Assembly (NCBI RefSeq): GCF_036785885.1
Contig: NC_092326.1
Coordinates: forward strand, 41,068,287-41,132,286
Reading direction: 5' to 3'
DNA length: 64,000 nt
Origin: Coffea arabica
Lineage: Eukaryota > Streptophyta > Magnoliopsida > Gentianales > Rubiaceae
The notes beneath the pieces are model-generated. The model did not search any database, was not told the DNA's origin, and worked only from the letters and a program-made list of their open reading frames with translations. Every line of letters begins with the position of its first letter. Within the stretch, counting starts at the first letter, position 1. Of this stretch, positions 31,427 to 42,274 are shown piece by piece. A program made the translations under genes and the position numbers.

Positions 31427-33385
31427 TTACCAGTAGTCTCCACAAGAACAAGAGCCACCACGAAAATGATGAAATCGGTTAGTATCTCTCAAAATGATTT
31501 CTCTGCCCACCAGCTGTGAGACAAACTTGAATGCTGTATGGCAATCACCACATACTCTAATGTTTTTCTTGATGCGAATTGTGGACCCATGAGGTGTATT
31601 GAGGAGAGCAAATGCTAGAGCAAGCTTTTCACTATGGCACTGCAACCTCACTTCCCTCTCCTGTTGGTCCACGTACCAAAGCACATGACTAGTGTCCGGG
31701 ACATACCCAATTTCTCTAATTTTATCAGCAATCTTCTCCCACATCCTACGAACCTCATTTCTCTGTGGGTGGGAATCATCATTTGCCACAAACATATGGA
31801 CATTATTCTCAATCTCTAACCAACTACATGCAGGTTCCTTTTTTACGCCACTGTCATTCATCATTTTTCTCACATTTGCAGCATCCCTCAATCTACCAGC
31901 AGAGGCATAGATGTTAGACAGCAATATGTGAGGTCCAGAATCATATGGATCAAGTTCAAAAACCTGCTCTGCAGCATAAGCACCTAAATCTATGTTCTTA
32001 TGCATTCTGCAAGCTCCAAGCAGCGCTTTCCAGATTGCTGCTGTGGGTTTGATTGGCATTTCCTTTATGAACTTTTCAGCATGGCCAAGTTGACCGGCAC
32101 GACCAAGCAAATCAACCATTGTCACGTAATGTGAGATATCCGGTTCTAATTTCAATTTCTTCATCAATTCAAAGTAGTATAGTCCTTCCTCTAAAAGCCC
32201 AGAATGGCTGCAAGCAGTTAGAACACAGAGGAAGGTTACTTCATTGGGTAAAATTCCCCTGCTACGCATTTCCTCAAAGCATTCTACAGTTTCCCTTCCA
32301 AGTCCATGTTGCGCACAAGCAGTAAGCATTGAGTTCCATGAAACCACATCGCGTTTCACCAGCCTATCAAAAACCTTGTGAGCATCCTCGATGCTACCGG
32401 CCTTCCCATACATGTCAAGAAGAGTATTCCCAACAAAAGCTATAAGCTTTAACCCCGATTTCACCAAATGCCCGTGTACCCATTTTCCCTGCTCCAAAGC
32501 TCCAATACTTGCACAAGCTGCAAAAACACTAGAATACGTGAAATGCGTGGCCTCAAAACCTGCCTTTTTCATCTCCGAAAACAGCCTCACTGCAATCGCA
32601 GCCTCACTCTTCCTAGCGTGGCCTGCAATCAAAGCATTCCAACAAACCTCATTCTTGCTCATCAACCCGTCAAACACCACTTTTGCCTCTTCCATTTGGC
32701 CACACTTCGCGTACATATCAACAAGAGCACTCCCAACATACACATCATCACCATGACCGCTTTTTAAGCAAACCGCATGAATTTGCCTGCCCTCCATCTC
32801 CCCAACAGCAGTCGCCGCCTTCAACACACTCCCCAAAGTAAATTGATTCGGCACGAATCCATCCCTCAACATCTCCACAAACAAACCCAACGCTTCCTGG
32901 GCTCTATCGTTCTGCGAAAACCCAGTAATCACGGCAGTCCAAGAAACCATATCCCTCTCAGCCATTTCATCAAACACCTTGCGCGCCTCAACTGGCGACC
33001 CACATTTGGCATACATATTAATTATCGAGTTTTGCACAGCAACATAGTTACGATAACTGGAATTCAGGACATGGGCATGGACGAGCCTTCCTTCCTTCAG
33101 CCTCCCCAGCTGGGTACAGCGTTTAAGGAGTTGGTTGTAGAGAGTGGCGTTTGGGTCCATCGCACCATTATCGATGAGGCCCAGCACGTAGAGACCATTG
33201 GGGGTCTTCCTGAGAAGGTCTTTGTCTTGGATTATCCCGCCAAAAGATGCTCCGGTGAATCCTCCGATGTCGTCTTCTAAGTCTAAGGGGGCAGTGGCGG
33301 CGGAGCTGGCGAAATGGCGTGAAGAGAAGAGGACTGTTTTCAGTATTGAATCGGAGAAGGGCGGATTTGTTATATACCTTTTCAT
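31427..33385 (-). CDS. DYW-type pentatricopeptide repeat protein, At3g24000-like
   Basis: Intronless 652-residue PLS-class PPR protein. PPR-DYW proteins bind organelle transcripts and deaminate chosen cytidines to uridine. The N-terminus (MKRYITNPPFSDSILKTVLF, then SSRHFASSAA) looks like a mitochondrial presequence. About ten repeats follow, with typical words such as VQNSIINMYAKCGSPVEARK, RDMVSWTAVITGFSQNDRA and TFLCVLTACSHSGLLEEG. Then come E/E+ motifs (PTAAIWKALLGACRMHKN) and a complete DYW domain with HSEKLALAF (the HxE zinc-deaminase site), CGDCHTAFKF and the terminal CSCGDYW. Wording is close to Arabidopsis At3g24000, predicted mitochondrial. The ATG at 33385 has no in-frame rival upstream. 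The RNA target cannot be read from sequence. Confidence 0.95.
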   Translation of the reverse strand: MKRYITNPPFSDSILKTVLFSSRHFASSAATAPLDLEDDIGGFTGASFGGIIQDKDLLRKTPNGLYVLGLIDNGAMDPNATLYNQLLKRCTQLGRLKEGRLVHAHVLNSSYRNYVAVQNSIINMYAKCGSPVEARKVFDEMAERDMVSWTAVITGFSQNDRAQEALGLFVEMLRDGFVPNQFTLGSVLKAATAVGEMEGRQIHAVCLKSGHGDDVYVGSALVDMYAKCGQMEEAKVVFDGLMSKNEVCWNALIAGHARKSEAAIAVRLFSEMKKAGFEATHFTYSSVFAACASIGALEQGKWVHGHLVKSGLKLIAFVGNTLLDMYGKAGSIEDAHKVFDRLVKRDVVSWNSMLTACAQHGLGRETVECFEEMRSRGILPNEVTFLCVLTACSHSGLLEEGLYYFELMKKLKLEPDISHYVTMVDLLGRAGQLGHAEKFIKEMPIKPTAAIWKALLGACRMHKNIDLGAYAAEQVFELDPYDSGPHILLSNIYASAGRLRDAANVRKMMNDSGVKKEPACSWLEIENNVHMFVANDDSHPQRNEVRRMWEKIADKIREIGYVPDTSHVLWYVDQQEREVRLQCHSEKLALAFALLNTPHGSTIRIKKNIRVCGDCHTAFKFVSQLVGREIILRDTNRFHHFRGGSCSCGDYW

Positions 33386-34596
33386 CTATGCCGATGCCGA
33401 GTTACGCTGCTATTGTACACCCGGTTTTTCAAGCAGCGGCGTTACTGACAGTTGAAATTTAACGGCCAGAAGGGGTATTTTCGCAAAATTCAATTATGAA
33501 TAATTCGTTTTTTGGCCCAGGCAATGAATAATTCGTTTTTTGGCACTATCCAGTATCCACTCCACGAATTAGCTTAAGAGCTATTTTTGTGTCACCTAAT
33601 CATCCAAGATTGGGCTTAGGAAATTTGTTCACGTAACTACTAGTGGAATATTAATTTTATAACAATCAAGTAAAAAATTTCTATTTAAAATTGAAATTAA
33701 TTCTTTATTTATTGATAATAAACTGACAAAAAGGAAAAAAAAAATACTTGTTAATTCTTTTGTTATTCATGATTGGCCAATTTCAATGTTGCACGATATG
33801 TTAATTGTAAAGTGTGAACTACACAATAGCTCAATTAGTCCTTCATTTTCTTTTTATTTCGGTTGAGCTAATTAAATTAGCATCCTTTTCTACTGTAAAT
33901 GAGGTATAAAATCTCTTCTATTAATAAGATGAACTAGAAACTACCCAATATTTCCCTTCCACCTTGAATCATGGATAACCATTTTTACGGCATACATAAC
34001 AATTAGAATTTAATTTAATATCCTGCATATAATTCACATATAATATATCCGTCGAGAAAACGTTTATCTAGTGATTAAAATTGAAATTCAAGAATTTAGA
34101 AGCCTTAAATTCGAATCCTCGCTCCCCTCCTCCCTTCTTAAATCCTACCGCTTTTCTATTAGAGGGGAAAGAATCCACACACGTCCAGCCTTGTTTTTTT
34201 TTTTTTTTTTTTTAATTGGAAATCGCGTCCAAGCTTGTTTGATTATCTCTAATTTTTCATTGCCAAAATAAGCATAAATTGTAAGTTTGGGGTGCCATTC
34301 TGCATGAATCAGAATCAAGAGAATCCCCTTACAATGGATCAAATGGTGGGGTGGGTTGGACTTGGACCCTATGAAATCGCCATCATTCACACAAAGTTAG
34401 TGAACAACAGCCGAGGTAGTCACCGTTCATTAGTAACAGCATCCAAAAAGTTCTCATTGGTGCAAATCAAAGAAACTTTTCTCTTCAACTCACACACTTG
34501 AAGCAGTCACAATGAATCAAGTTACATCCAAGCCAACTAGTCGTTTAGTCACTTCTCAATAAAATTCTACATTGATATGACATTCTTCCTCAAGAC
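33386..34596. other. Intergenic upstream of the PPR gene
   Basis: AT-rich with a short direct repeat near 33500-33545 (aattcgttttttggc twice) and a long T run at 34195-34214. No gene recognised. Confidence 0.4.
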
Positions 34597-34812
34597 ATGA
34601 CGACAACTTTGGTAGACAAGATTATGACGGTGGTGCTGATTCTTTTGCTGTTGGTTTTCCGGGCTCTAGCACAAGATCGAAGCCATGGCAACCCTGATCT
34701 TGAAGCCATTTTGGGTGGCGATCGGGAATCTTCCCAAAATTCAAGATATGATGTTGGGGTACCTCAATACAGAGTTAAGAACAGACGCCACGAACATATG
34801 CCCTCGACCTGA
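34597..34812 (+). CDS. Small predicted secreted peptide (71 residues), hypothetical
   Basis: ATG-initiated frame with a convincing signal peptide (MTTTLVDKIMTVVLILLLLV, then FRALAQ as a likely cleavage site after residue 26). It is followed by a short charged mature part (DRSHGNPDLEAILGGDRESS) ending RHEHMPST. It has no cysteines, so it is not defensin-like. I do not recognise the family. A second frame overlapping its end (PRPEHNILDLQDYLQHMYYG) could be a frameshifted extension. It may be a signalling-peptide precursor, a remnant of a larger secreted-protein gene, or chance. Confidence 0.35.
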   Translation: MTTTLVDKIMTVVLILLLLVFRALAQDRSHGNPDLEAILGGDRESSQNSRYDVGVPQYRVKNRRHEHMPST

Positions 34813-36407
34813 ACATAATATACTCGATCTCCAGGATTATCTCCAACATATGTACTATGGTTCTAGGTTTGGAAACTTTCTTTGACGCAGTCTTTTTTCT
34901 GTTTTTTGCTTTTTGCCTTCTCTTATATATATGCTTCTTTTTCCTTGTTAGGTTTGGTGCTTCCACATTAGACGTTTCAGTTTGGATAGAAGTTTTGGAA
35001 ATAATACCCAAAACTTCTACCATGTAGACGATTGCTGCAGTAGTATTTGCTCTAGCGCACTTGTGTAAATAAAATGTTTGAAGATTGAAACCTTTATGAT
35101 TTTTTTTTTTTTTTTGTGGATATAAACATGCTAGCTATTTGCCAACAATGACCCTAGAGGGCTGTATCTATGATAAGTAATAACTTCTCTATGATTAACA
35201 TAGCAATAAAACTGTACCTGATATGTTGCATTGCTACGAACCATGAAGTCAGTGAACCTCAGTTCAGTCTTGAAATGAGACCAATTCTTCATTTCTTTCA
35301 GATAACTTCACAATGGCAGACAATTCTTTGTCAGTGATCGGAGAGAATAGATCCAAACCAGGACCATCCACCCGATCCAAACTTGAAAGATTCGAGTGCA
35401 AAAGTTATTATTATTTTATGTCACTGCATAATATTCCATTTGCTCGTAATTTTTCCTACCACAGGATTTTGCTTGTAGAATTTGCTACTTTTAAAAATTG
35501 AGCGTGTATCACGTGGAGTTTTGTCTAGTATAAACATTTGCCACCTTTATTCTCTTGCAATCTTTTCATATAGCACATCAACGTTTTTTCGTTGTTCCTC
35601 CGAGGTAGCCGATCTGGTGGTGTAGTCCCTAGTTAGGGCATCCACCAGAGTTACCCTTGTAATAAAAATAGAAAATAACCCAACAATTCAAATAAGGGTT
35701 GGATCTTAAAGTGAGATCAGGTCTTTTTTTTGAAAAAAAAAAAATCAACGTTTTTCACGTTAATCAGTATAAACGTGATTAACGCACAAACAATCAAATC
35801 ATACAACAGTTGGTTGCACTAATTCATTTCATCGCCTACAACTTTTCTGGAATTGGAATATGGGTTTCTTTTACACCAGAAACTTATTTGGATTCCTACG
35901 GTTTGGCCTTTTTTTTTTTTTTTTTTTGGTGGGGTGGGGCGGAGGGGGAGGGATTTTTTTGTTTTTTCATGAATTCTTCTTTTACATGTTTTTCAATTAC
36001 TTTTCTATCTCACACATATTATGTCTTAAAAAGTACTACAATAATTTTCATGCAGAAATCTCAAAAAAAAAAAAAAAAAAAACAAAAAATGCAGTCTAAA
36101 CAACATCTTATCACTGGGGTATTTAGATTTTCTATATCTTTTCTTGGTTTATCTTACCCTTTTTCATAACTTGGCAATTGACTAATATTCTATAGGACGT
36201 ACAATACCACCTAACATGCTACTAATTTTCTCTTCATTTTAAGAGTATTTAAGAAAGAAAATGCGTTGTAAAGCAAATGACTAGTGAACTAAATGAATCA
36301 AATAAATCTAACAGCAATATCATACGAGGCTTTGTGTGTATTCTAACGAATTCATACCAATATTACAGCTTACTTGGATTAGAAACGGGAAAAAATTAGT
36401 GGTTTTA
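34813..36407. other. Intergenic, no certain gene
   Basis: AT-rich with homopolymer runs (35101-35115, 35909-35927, 36063-36081). A GC-richer patch at 35595-35660 (ccgaggtagccgatctggtg) followed by an A-run at about 35740 could be a worn SINE, but I cannot confirm promoter boxes. Confidence 0.35.
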
Positions 36408-36690
36408 GATCCTGTTTAATAACTTAATAAATTTAATGGATTTAAATCTTAATATATTCAGACTGTTTCATAATAACAAATTAAACATTTGAATTAATTA
36501 AGTGGCACTAAATTTATTAGGCAAAACTTGCTTCAAAAATTAAAAGATAAGTTATTTACTTATCACTGAATGTAATGTGCATTCAAATGTATTAGATTTA
36601 ATACTTAACAATTCAATAACTTAATGGATTCAAATTTCAGATTTCAGACCTCAATTTTCAAATATCAATTTTATCAAATGCACTTTTAGT
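36408..36690. mobile_element. MITE copy B of the local family
   Basis: Begins CCTGTTTAATAACTTAAT and ends near TATCAAATGCACTTTTAG. It shares ATGTGCATTCAAATGTATTAG and ATAACTTAATGGATTCA with copies A (22615) and C (43160). Confidence 0.65.
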
Positions 36691-37285
36691 TCTGTACGAA
36701 TTTCATTTTATACGACAATTCTATTTTGCCATTAAATATCCAAAATTATAAGGTTCTAAAAACACAAGGCACCAAATTAAATGCACTATAATTAAATATA
36801 GGATATGCAGTAGTTGGAGTTTGGTAAATATATAAAGGATCAAATATGCTACTTTTGAAGCATACAGGATGAAATTGATATGCTAAACTTCAAATGCAAA
36901 GAATCGTAAAGAAGCTAGTCCAAAAGACAAGGGACTAAAATTGTGATCCTCATTTATCGCTTTAAATAATACAAGATCATTCTTAAATCTAGTTTAATCC
37001 AAGGGATGCTCGAGCTTCACCATAGTGGGCATGGAATCAGAATATGTTTATGGTAAAGTCTAGTTCACATTTTGAATCCTTTTTGACTCAAGAAACTTCT
37101 TCTTTATCAATAGACAACAATCACAATGCCACTGACTCTACCGGCACCCTTTCCTTCATCTACACTTATAAATTCACCTCCCTCTTCTCTTCTTCACCAA
37201 CAAAACTAAACAAGTACAGATTTCTTGATAATTAATCCCTCCCATCCCTCAGTACTTCCCACCTCAAAAATTTTTCTATAAAGTA
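36691..37285. promoter_or_regulatory. Flank and promoter of the first PPERGQIK gene copy
   Basis: AT-rich intergenic DNA. A TATA-like CTTATAAATT at about 37163 lies 120 bp before the first small gene, similar in spacing to an expressed plant promoter. Confidence 0.35.
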
Positions 37286-37432
37286 ATGGAAGTTGAATAT
37301 GGCAAGACGTTGGTGGAAAACCGAAACGCTAGGCTTCCTCCAGAGAGAGGGCAGATCAAATGTATGATAATCCAGGGGTTAGTGAAAAAAGTGGCGACTG
37401 TCACGAGAGGAAAAAGAGAAGGTGGCTACTGA
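37286..37432 (+). pseudogene. Truncated PPERGQIK-family small protein (48 residues)
   Basis: Reads MEVEYGKTLVENRNARLPPE, then RGQIKCMIIQGLVKKVATV, and stops at TGA (37430-37432). The intact copy at 39232 aligns along its core (LPPERGQIKARIFRGLVKKV). At the position of this stop that copy has AGA, followed by matching Ser-rich codons; here matching codons (agt tct gct acg) continue after the TGA. One A-to-T change therefore removed the Ser-rich tail. It could still make a short core peptide, so loss of function is likely but not certain. Confidence 0.65.
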
Positions 37433-38024
37433 AGTTCTGCTACGAAGATGTTATCTCCTGCTACGAAGATGTATGATACATATATATATATATATATATT
37501 TTGAGATCATATAGAGAGCTCATGATGTTAAAGTCTTGAAATCACAATTAAATCTCTTGATTTTCTCTTGTCATTTTCTCTTTTGATTACATGTGGGGTG
37601 CCTCGATTTTTCTTATACCGTATTAGTTAGTTTGCAGCAGTATGCATTTTTCATAAAGCATTCAGCGAAAGTTGATTAGTTTTATTTTTGTTTGATAAAG
37701 ATGAGAGGAAATTGAGACATATCCCCTATTCTCATATATTCCTTAAAACTAAGTTAAAAATTAATACAACATGCCGTAATTTAATTGCTGATGGATATAG
37801 CAAACAAAGTGTGTAATTCTTTCTTTTTATTTATTTATCTCTGGGTGTCAAAAACGCATGGCAATGCAGACTAACATCATGAAATGAAATTTCAAAACAA
37901 AAGCAACAATGATTCTCCAATTAATCAACTTACACGTTAATTAAATGATCGTGAGATCTCTCGTTCCACTTTCAAATTCCCTCATCTATTATTCCTTTCA
38001 AATACATGTTGTACTATGTGTTTT
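37433..38024. other. Intergenic, microsatellite at 37481-37500
   Basis: AT-rich DNA following the truncated gene. Contains a (TA)n run and nothing coding. Confidence 0.4.
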
Positions 38025-38038
38025 CCATCTTTCTACTT

Positions 38039-38228
38039 TTTTTTTTTTTCTGACACAGTGGGTATCCGGGATTCGACAGATTATATTTCCGGGTCCGACT
38101 ATTTTCACTGCGCTTGGGCCTCCACCTCCCAGAAGACACAAAACGATAATAGGGATTGAACCGCGACCACCCGGTGCCATGACCTGATGAGGCTCCCAAC
38201 ACTAGCCGAGCCAACCCCGGGGGTCCGT
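38039..38228 (-). mobile_element. SINE retrotransposon (190 bp) with 14-bp target-site duplication
   Basis: Flanked by perfect direct repeats, CCATCTTTCTACTT, at 38025-38038 and 38229-38242. Read on the minus strand it starts ACGGACCCCCGGGGTTGG. It has an A-box-like TTGGCTCGGCTAGTG and a B-box-like CGGTTCAATCCC (RNA polymerase III promoter, tRNA-like), and ends in a short A tail. Size, tail, boxes and duplication together define a tRNA-derived SINE. The intact duplication suggests a recent insertion. Confidence 0.92.
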
Positions 38229-38242
38229 CCATCTTTCTACTT

Positions 38243-39231
38243 ATTAACTGCTTGTACCTTGTATAAGTTTGAATCTTAAACTAATACCAACGCAGTTCCG
38301 GGAAATCATCCATTTTGCCTCCGTCTAGAAATTGTCGACCGGCTTGCTTAATTAGCACGATTCAAGAGCCACGAAAAAAAGTATAAAATTTACATGATTG
38401 AGCTTTAACTTTTTGATCTACCAATATGCTAATTGAAATGTTCCGACAGTGTTTGGGGATTTACTACAAGAACTACATGATTGAATAAGAAAAGTAACCC
38501 AAATAGAATATATCCATTTTTTAATGGCAAAAGTTAAACGCACGTTCAGGAAGGCTATAAATTTTGGTGCTCACATTTGCTGGAAACTTTTAATTAAGTA
38601 AGGTCCCTTGATCAATATGAGATAAAATAAAGCCAAAACTTCATACAGAGAACTCAATTGAATACATTGCGTTATTCATCACTTGATGCATGGACTAAAT
38701 CTACGAATTAAAACAACAAAATAGTTCTTCTTAATAGTCTATTATTTCTCATGGTTGATGCATGTACTCAATCTTTTAAACCGAAACAATAGAAAATGCT
38801 TCTTTCTATTATTATGTGTGTGTGTGTATATATATTATTCATCAGGGGAAGCTTGATCGATTCCCTTTGTTAATTTGAACAGAAACACCATTGTCTGAAA
38901 CCTTTTGACTAAGAAAAATTCTTGTGTTGATTAAAGCTCCCATACTATATCCCCATATTCTCAAACCTGCACCAAACATACCTACCTCCGGAGTTGCATG
39001 TCTGGTGCTAGCTATATATATATATACAACTATAAAACTGATTCTCTTGTCAGTTTTTTCACCAACACAATCATCAACTACTACAAGTTTCTTCAGAACA
39101 TATTCTCTTCTCTCGTTAATCGCCCCACCAAAAAGTAAAACAGAAAAAAAAAAAACCCCCCTAGAATTTCATTTCTTTCCTTAAGGGCGTAATCAATTAA
39201 TATCGTGCAAGGGACAAAGTTGAGAAAATAT
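38243..39231. promoter_or_regulatory. Intergenic and promoter of the second PPERGQIK gene
   Basis: AT-rich. A long TATA run (39012-39025) lies about 210 bp before the start codon and the leader is CT-rich. A (TG)n/(TA)n microsatellite is at about 38815-38835. Confidence 0.4.
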
Positions 39232-39456
39232 ATGGATACCTGGGTGATGGAAGGTGAAGGAAGTGACGAGTCAGAGAAACCCAAAACGAAGCTTCCTCCG
39301 GAGAGAGGACAGATCAAAGCAAGGATATTTAGAGGATTGGTGAAGAAAGTGGTGGCTGTCGCAAGGATGGGAAGAAACGAAGGTAGCAGCAGAAGTTCAG
39401 CATCGACATCACCTCCTGCTAGCTCCTACAATTCAGATGCCCATTCAGAATATTAA
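39232..39456 (+). CDS. PPERGQIK-family small plant protein (74 residues)
   Basis: Starts MDTWVMEGEGSDESEKPKTK, with a second ATG five codons in. The conserved core LPPERGQIKARIFRGLVKKV is followed by VAVARMGRNEG and a Ser-rich tail (SSRSSASTSPPASSYNSD). No signal peptide or membrane segment. It belongs to a plant-specific family of short basic proteins that I recognise only by this core; the function is unknown to me. Two relatives flank it at 37286 and 44448 on the same strand, pointing to tandem duplication followed by transposon insertion between copies. Confidence 0.75.
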   Translation: MDTWVMEGEGSDESEKPKTKLPPERGQIKARIFRGLVKKVVAVARMGRNEGSSRSSASTSPPASSYNSDAHSEY

Positions 39457-41686
39457 TTCTTATGACTTTATTATCTCTTTCACCCTTTTTGGTTTTTTTT
39501 TTTTTTTTTTTTTTTAAGGGAGTTCATCACCCTATGGTAAATGTTTGAATTTTTTTTAATATATTTACACAGTCGATGAATCCTTTCGTATGGATAGGTC
39601 TTTCCCCTGTATGTACGGTCTTTCCCCTGTATTTACACAGTCCGCGATGGCCTGAAGAAGTATTTTTATTTGTTTCTGCTAACCCAATCTAGGGTAACGT
39701 TATACTTTGCAGATGTATTCGTTTTTTTTTTTTTTTTTTTTTTTTTGGCTGTTCAACCAACTTAATACTTAATTTTTTTCCCCTCGAACCTATGAGGAAA
39801 AGCTAAAGGATTGGCTGTTCAACCAACTTAATACTTTTTTTCTTCCACCAAACTGTATCTATTTACCAATACGCTACAATTAATTGTTAATAGCTATTTA
39901 ATAATGTCTTGCTTTTTATTGTTCATCTAATGGATCGTGTTTAATTACCGGTTCCTTTAGTTATTAGGAAAAAAAATATTTTTGCCAAAACAAATAATAA
40001 TTATCATTTTTTAACGTTGATTGTTAACAATTATTTATTGCCTGATCTGACCCAATATATTGGGTTAGCAAAAAAGTGCCTTTTTGCCTACTTACATTCA
40101 TATTTACCTATCAATTTCTCTCTGTTAATTGTTGCCTTTTCCTCGTCACTTTTTTTTTTTGTTATTGTTAATGATTACTTAATTAGTTGGCCTGCATTTT
40201 AGCTGTTCAAAATAAAATTTGCCTCTCTATTAGTATTTTTTCCTTGAACAAAATCTTTTTTTTCGTATATTTGTCTAAAGAGTTGCACTTTCTGTTGCTG
40301 GCATCGATTTTTGCAATCTACTTTCTGCGCATCTTAATCGAATACATCCTCAGCCATCACTTCTGATTACTTCCATTTGGTGGAGAGTTGTATTTGATGG
40401 GAAAGTTGGTACCTCTATTTTACTAAACTACCCAGCCTTTATCTTTCCGTTTGCTCAGTTTCTCTTTTTTCCTTATTTCCTGCTCATGGACATATTTGTA
40501 AAAATGAAGTGACCGTCATTGTTGCCTTCTGCCAAACATCACCTTTCAGCCTTGCTCTGTTCAGGGATAATCCGTTGTTTTCCCTTTGTACAGTGGTTGT
40601 TACCATTACCTGGTTTGTTCTAGCAGAACCTCGGCAGCTTACCATCATGATCGGCGGTAGATCTACAGCTGCTGCATCCTCCCTTCTAATCCCTTTCGGC
40701 TGCTTTTTTTCTAGACAGAATAGAGGTTAGCTATCAACTTCCTTCTTCTCTTGCTCTTGCTTCTTTTTTGCCTTTTTCATTACTAATTTCCTGACTTTGT
40801 TTCAGCTTGCAAAGTTGCTATCTCTGCTGTTTTGCTGGTGAGTGCCTTGCTCCAAGAACGTTTAACTTAGTCCCTCTGCATCTGTTGAGCTTTTTTTTAC
40901 AAAAAAATAATTGCTTTCCTTTTTTCCCTTGTTGCTTTGTCATTTTACTTAGTTATTGCCTTCTTTTTCCAGCAACGGTTTCTTTCTTTTCTTGCGCACC
41001 AGCTTAATGCCTTTACTTTTTTCATTGCACTCGGTCTATTAGCATGGGCTTATTTTTCCTTGTTCTGTTTCTTTTCGCTATTAGCTTTTGTATGCTCAAT
41101 TTTATCGTGGTACCGCCTGCTTTTCTCTGATTCTGCCCCGAAGCTTTTTTTGCAGCCAGACAGGTTAGTGTTTCTGGTTCTCCTCTCTTTCCTATTTCTT
41201 TTATATTTTGCTATCTATATTCCGTCTCTATCACTTGTATTTTCTGCTATGTGGTTGGTTGCATCTTCTTAGAGCCTCACTTCTTTGACTTGAATTGCGA
41301 GAGCTTATTTACTACTTCCCGAAACTTTTGGATGACTTTGTTGGGTTAACAAGGAGCTTTTCAACTCCTGTTCCTGTACTATTACTGCTGAAGGATGGAA
41401 ATTATAGACAGCCTTGCATTTCATGCTGAACTACTTTTTGTTACTTATTTTATGTGTCCATTTCGTTTGTTTGCTGCTTATTTCCTAGCTGTTGGATTTC
41501 TTATCTTCCTGCTCGTTGCTTGCTTATTAATTTTAGCTTGGACATTTACAGACCTGTTTCCTTTTTTTGTGTTTTTATTTGTTCAATCTTGTGTAACACT
41601 TGTTATATTACTTGCCGTTTGAATTAGCTAATATTGTTCATAAATTACAATTAAATTGGCCATTACTGGGCATAATTGCATTCGCA
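39457..41686. other. T-rich region, probably body of a non-autonomous Helitron
   Basis: Long T runs (39490-39515, 39721-39746) and a short duplicated phrase (GGCTGTTCAACCAACTTAAT at about 39747 and 39813). A very pyrimidine-rich stretch from about 40200 to 41640 has open frames that are mostly Phe/Leu and not convincing proteins. A possible Helitron 5' start (TCTCTATTAG at 40224) is only a guess. Confidence 0.35.
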
Positions 41687-41718
41687 CACCGCGCATCGCG
41701 CGGTGATCCTCCTCCTAG
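41687..41718 (+). mobile_element. Helitron 3' terminus (hairpin plus CTAG)
   Basis: A perfect hairpin CACCGCGC-ATC-GCGCGGTG (41687-41705) is followed nine bases later by CTAG (41715-41718) and then a T. This is the standard rolling-circle transposon end: hairpin, about ten bases, CTRR, inserted before T. The 5' end with TC lies to the left but could not be fixed. No Rep/helicase frame is visible, so the element would be non-autonomous. Confidence 0.8.
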
Positions 41719-42164
41719 TTCTTCTTCAAAGCCTTGAAAACTAAAATTCCAAGGACGTGCCAGAATTTGAAGCAGTACGTGAATTTGGCCGACTAAAGAA
41801 ATCAACAATACATAAACAGAAGATTAAGGGGTTACATCATCCAACATTTTGACTTATTATACTATATATTTGTAGTTGGTTGGGTAGGTTTGAAATTGAA
41901 TGCCTTGCATCCTCTATGTCACTAGCTCTAATCTTTCAATTATCTGCAGTATGTATGTCCTGTCTCTTAATCTGTAAGAAATTTGCTTATTAGCCTTGTG
42001 CTAACTACGTAGATTGTAGCAGCTAACTGACCTTCTTGACTCTCAGAAAGACTGAAAAATAACGATACATACTTTTTGTTTTCAAGCAACAAGGATAGAT
42101 TAGGTTAGACGTGCAAGTGTGAACTCCAATTTCAAAGGATCCATTGTTTTTTTTTTTCTGTCGG
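41719..42164. other. Intergenic, nothing recognised
   Basis: AT-rich sequence right of the Helitron end. No gene or repeat identified. Confidence 0.4.
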
Positions 42165-42274
42165 CAACGATACATATTCTTAAATTTTTTTCGCTGTAGG
42201 TGAAGTTTGACCCTCACCTCAACGATACATATTCTTAAAATTTTTTCGCTGTAGGTGAAGTTTGACCCTCACCT
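42165..42274. repeat. 55-bp perfect-length tandem duplication
   Basis: Units 42165-42219 and 42220-42274 both read CAACGATACATATTCTTAAA to CTCACCT, differing at about one base in the T/A run. Likely a recent local duplication. Confidence 0.9.

Noticed and set aside
38100-38200. tRNA gene
   Set aside because: The polymerase III-like boxes lie within a SINE with target duplication and A tail; no cloverleaf can be folded by eye.
40937-41272. Apparent membrane protein of 111 codons
   Set aside because: The hydrophobicity is simply produced by T-rich DNA (Phe/Leu/Ser codons) in the Helitron body; there is no conserved motif.
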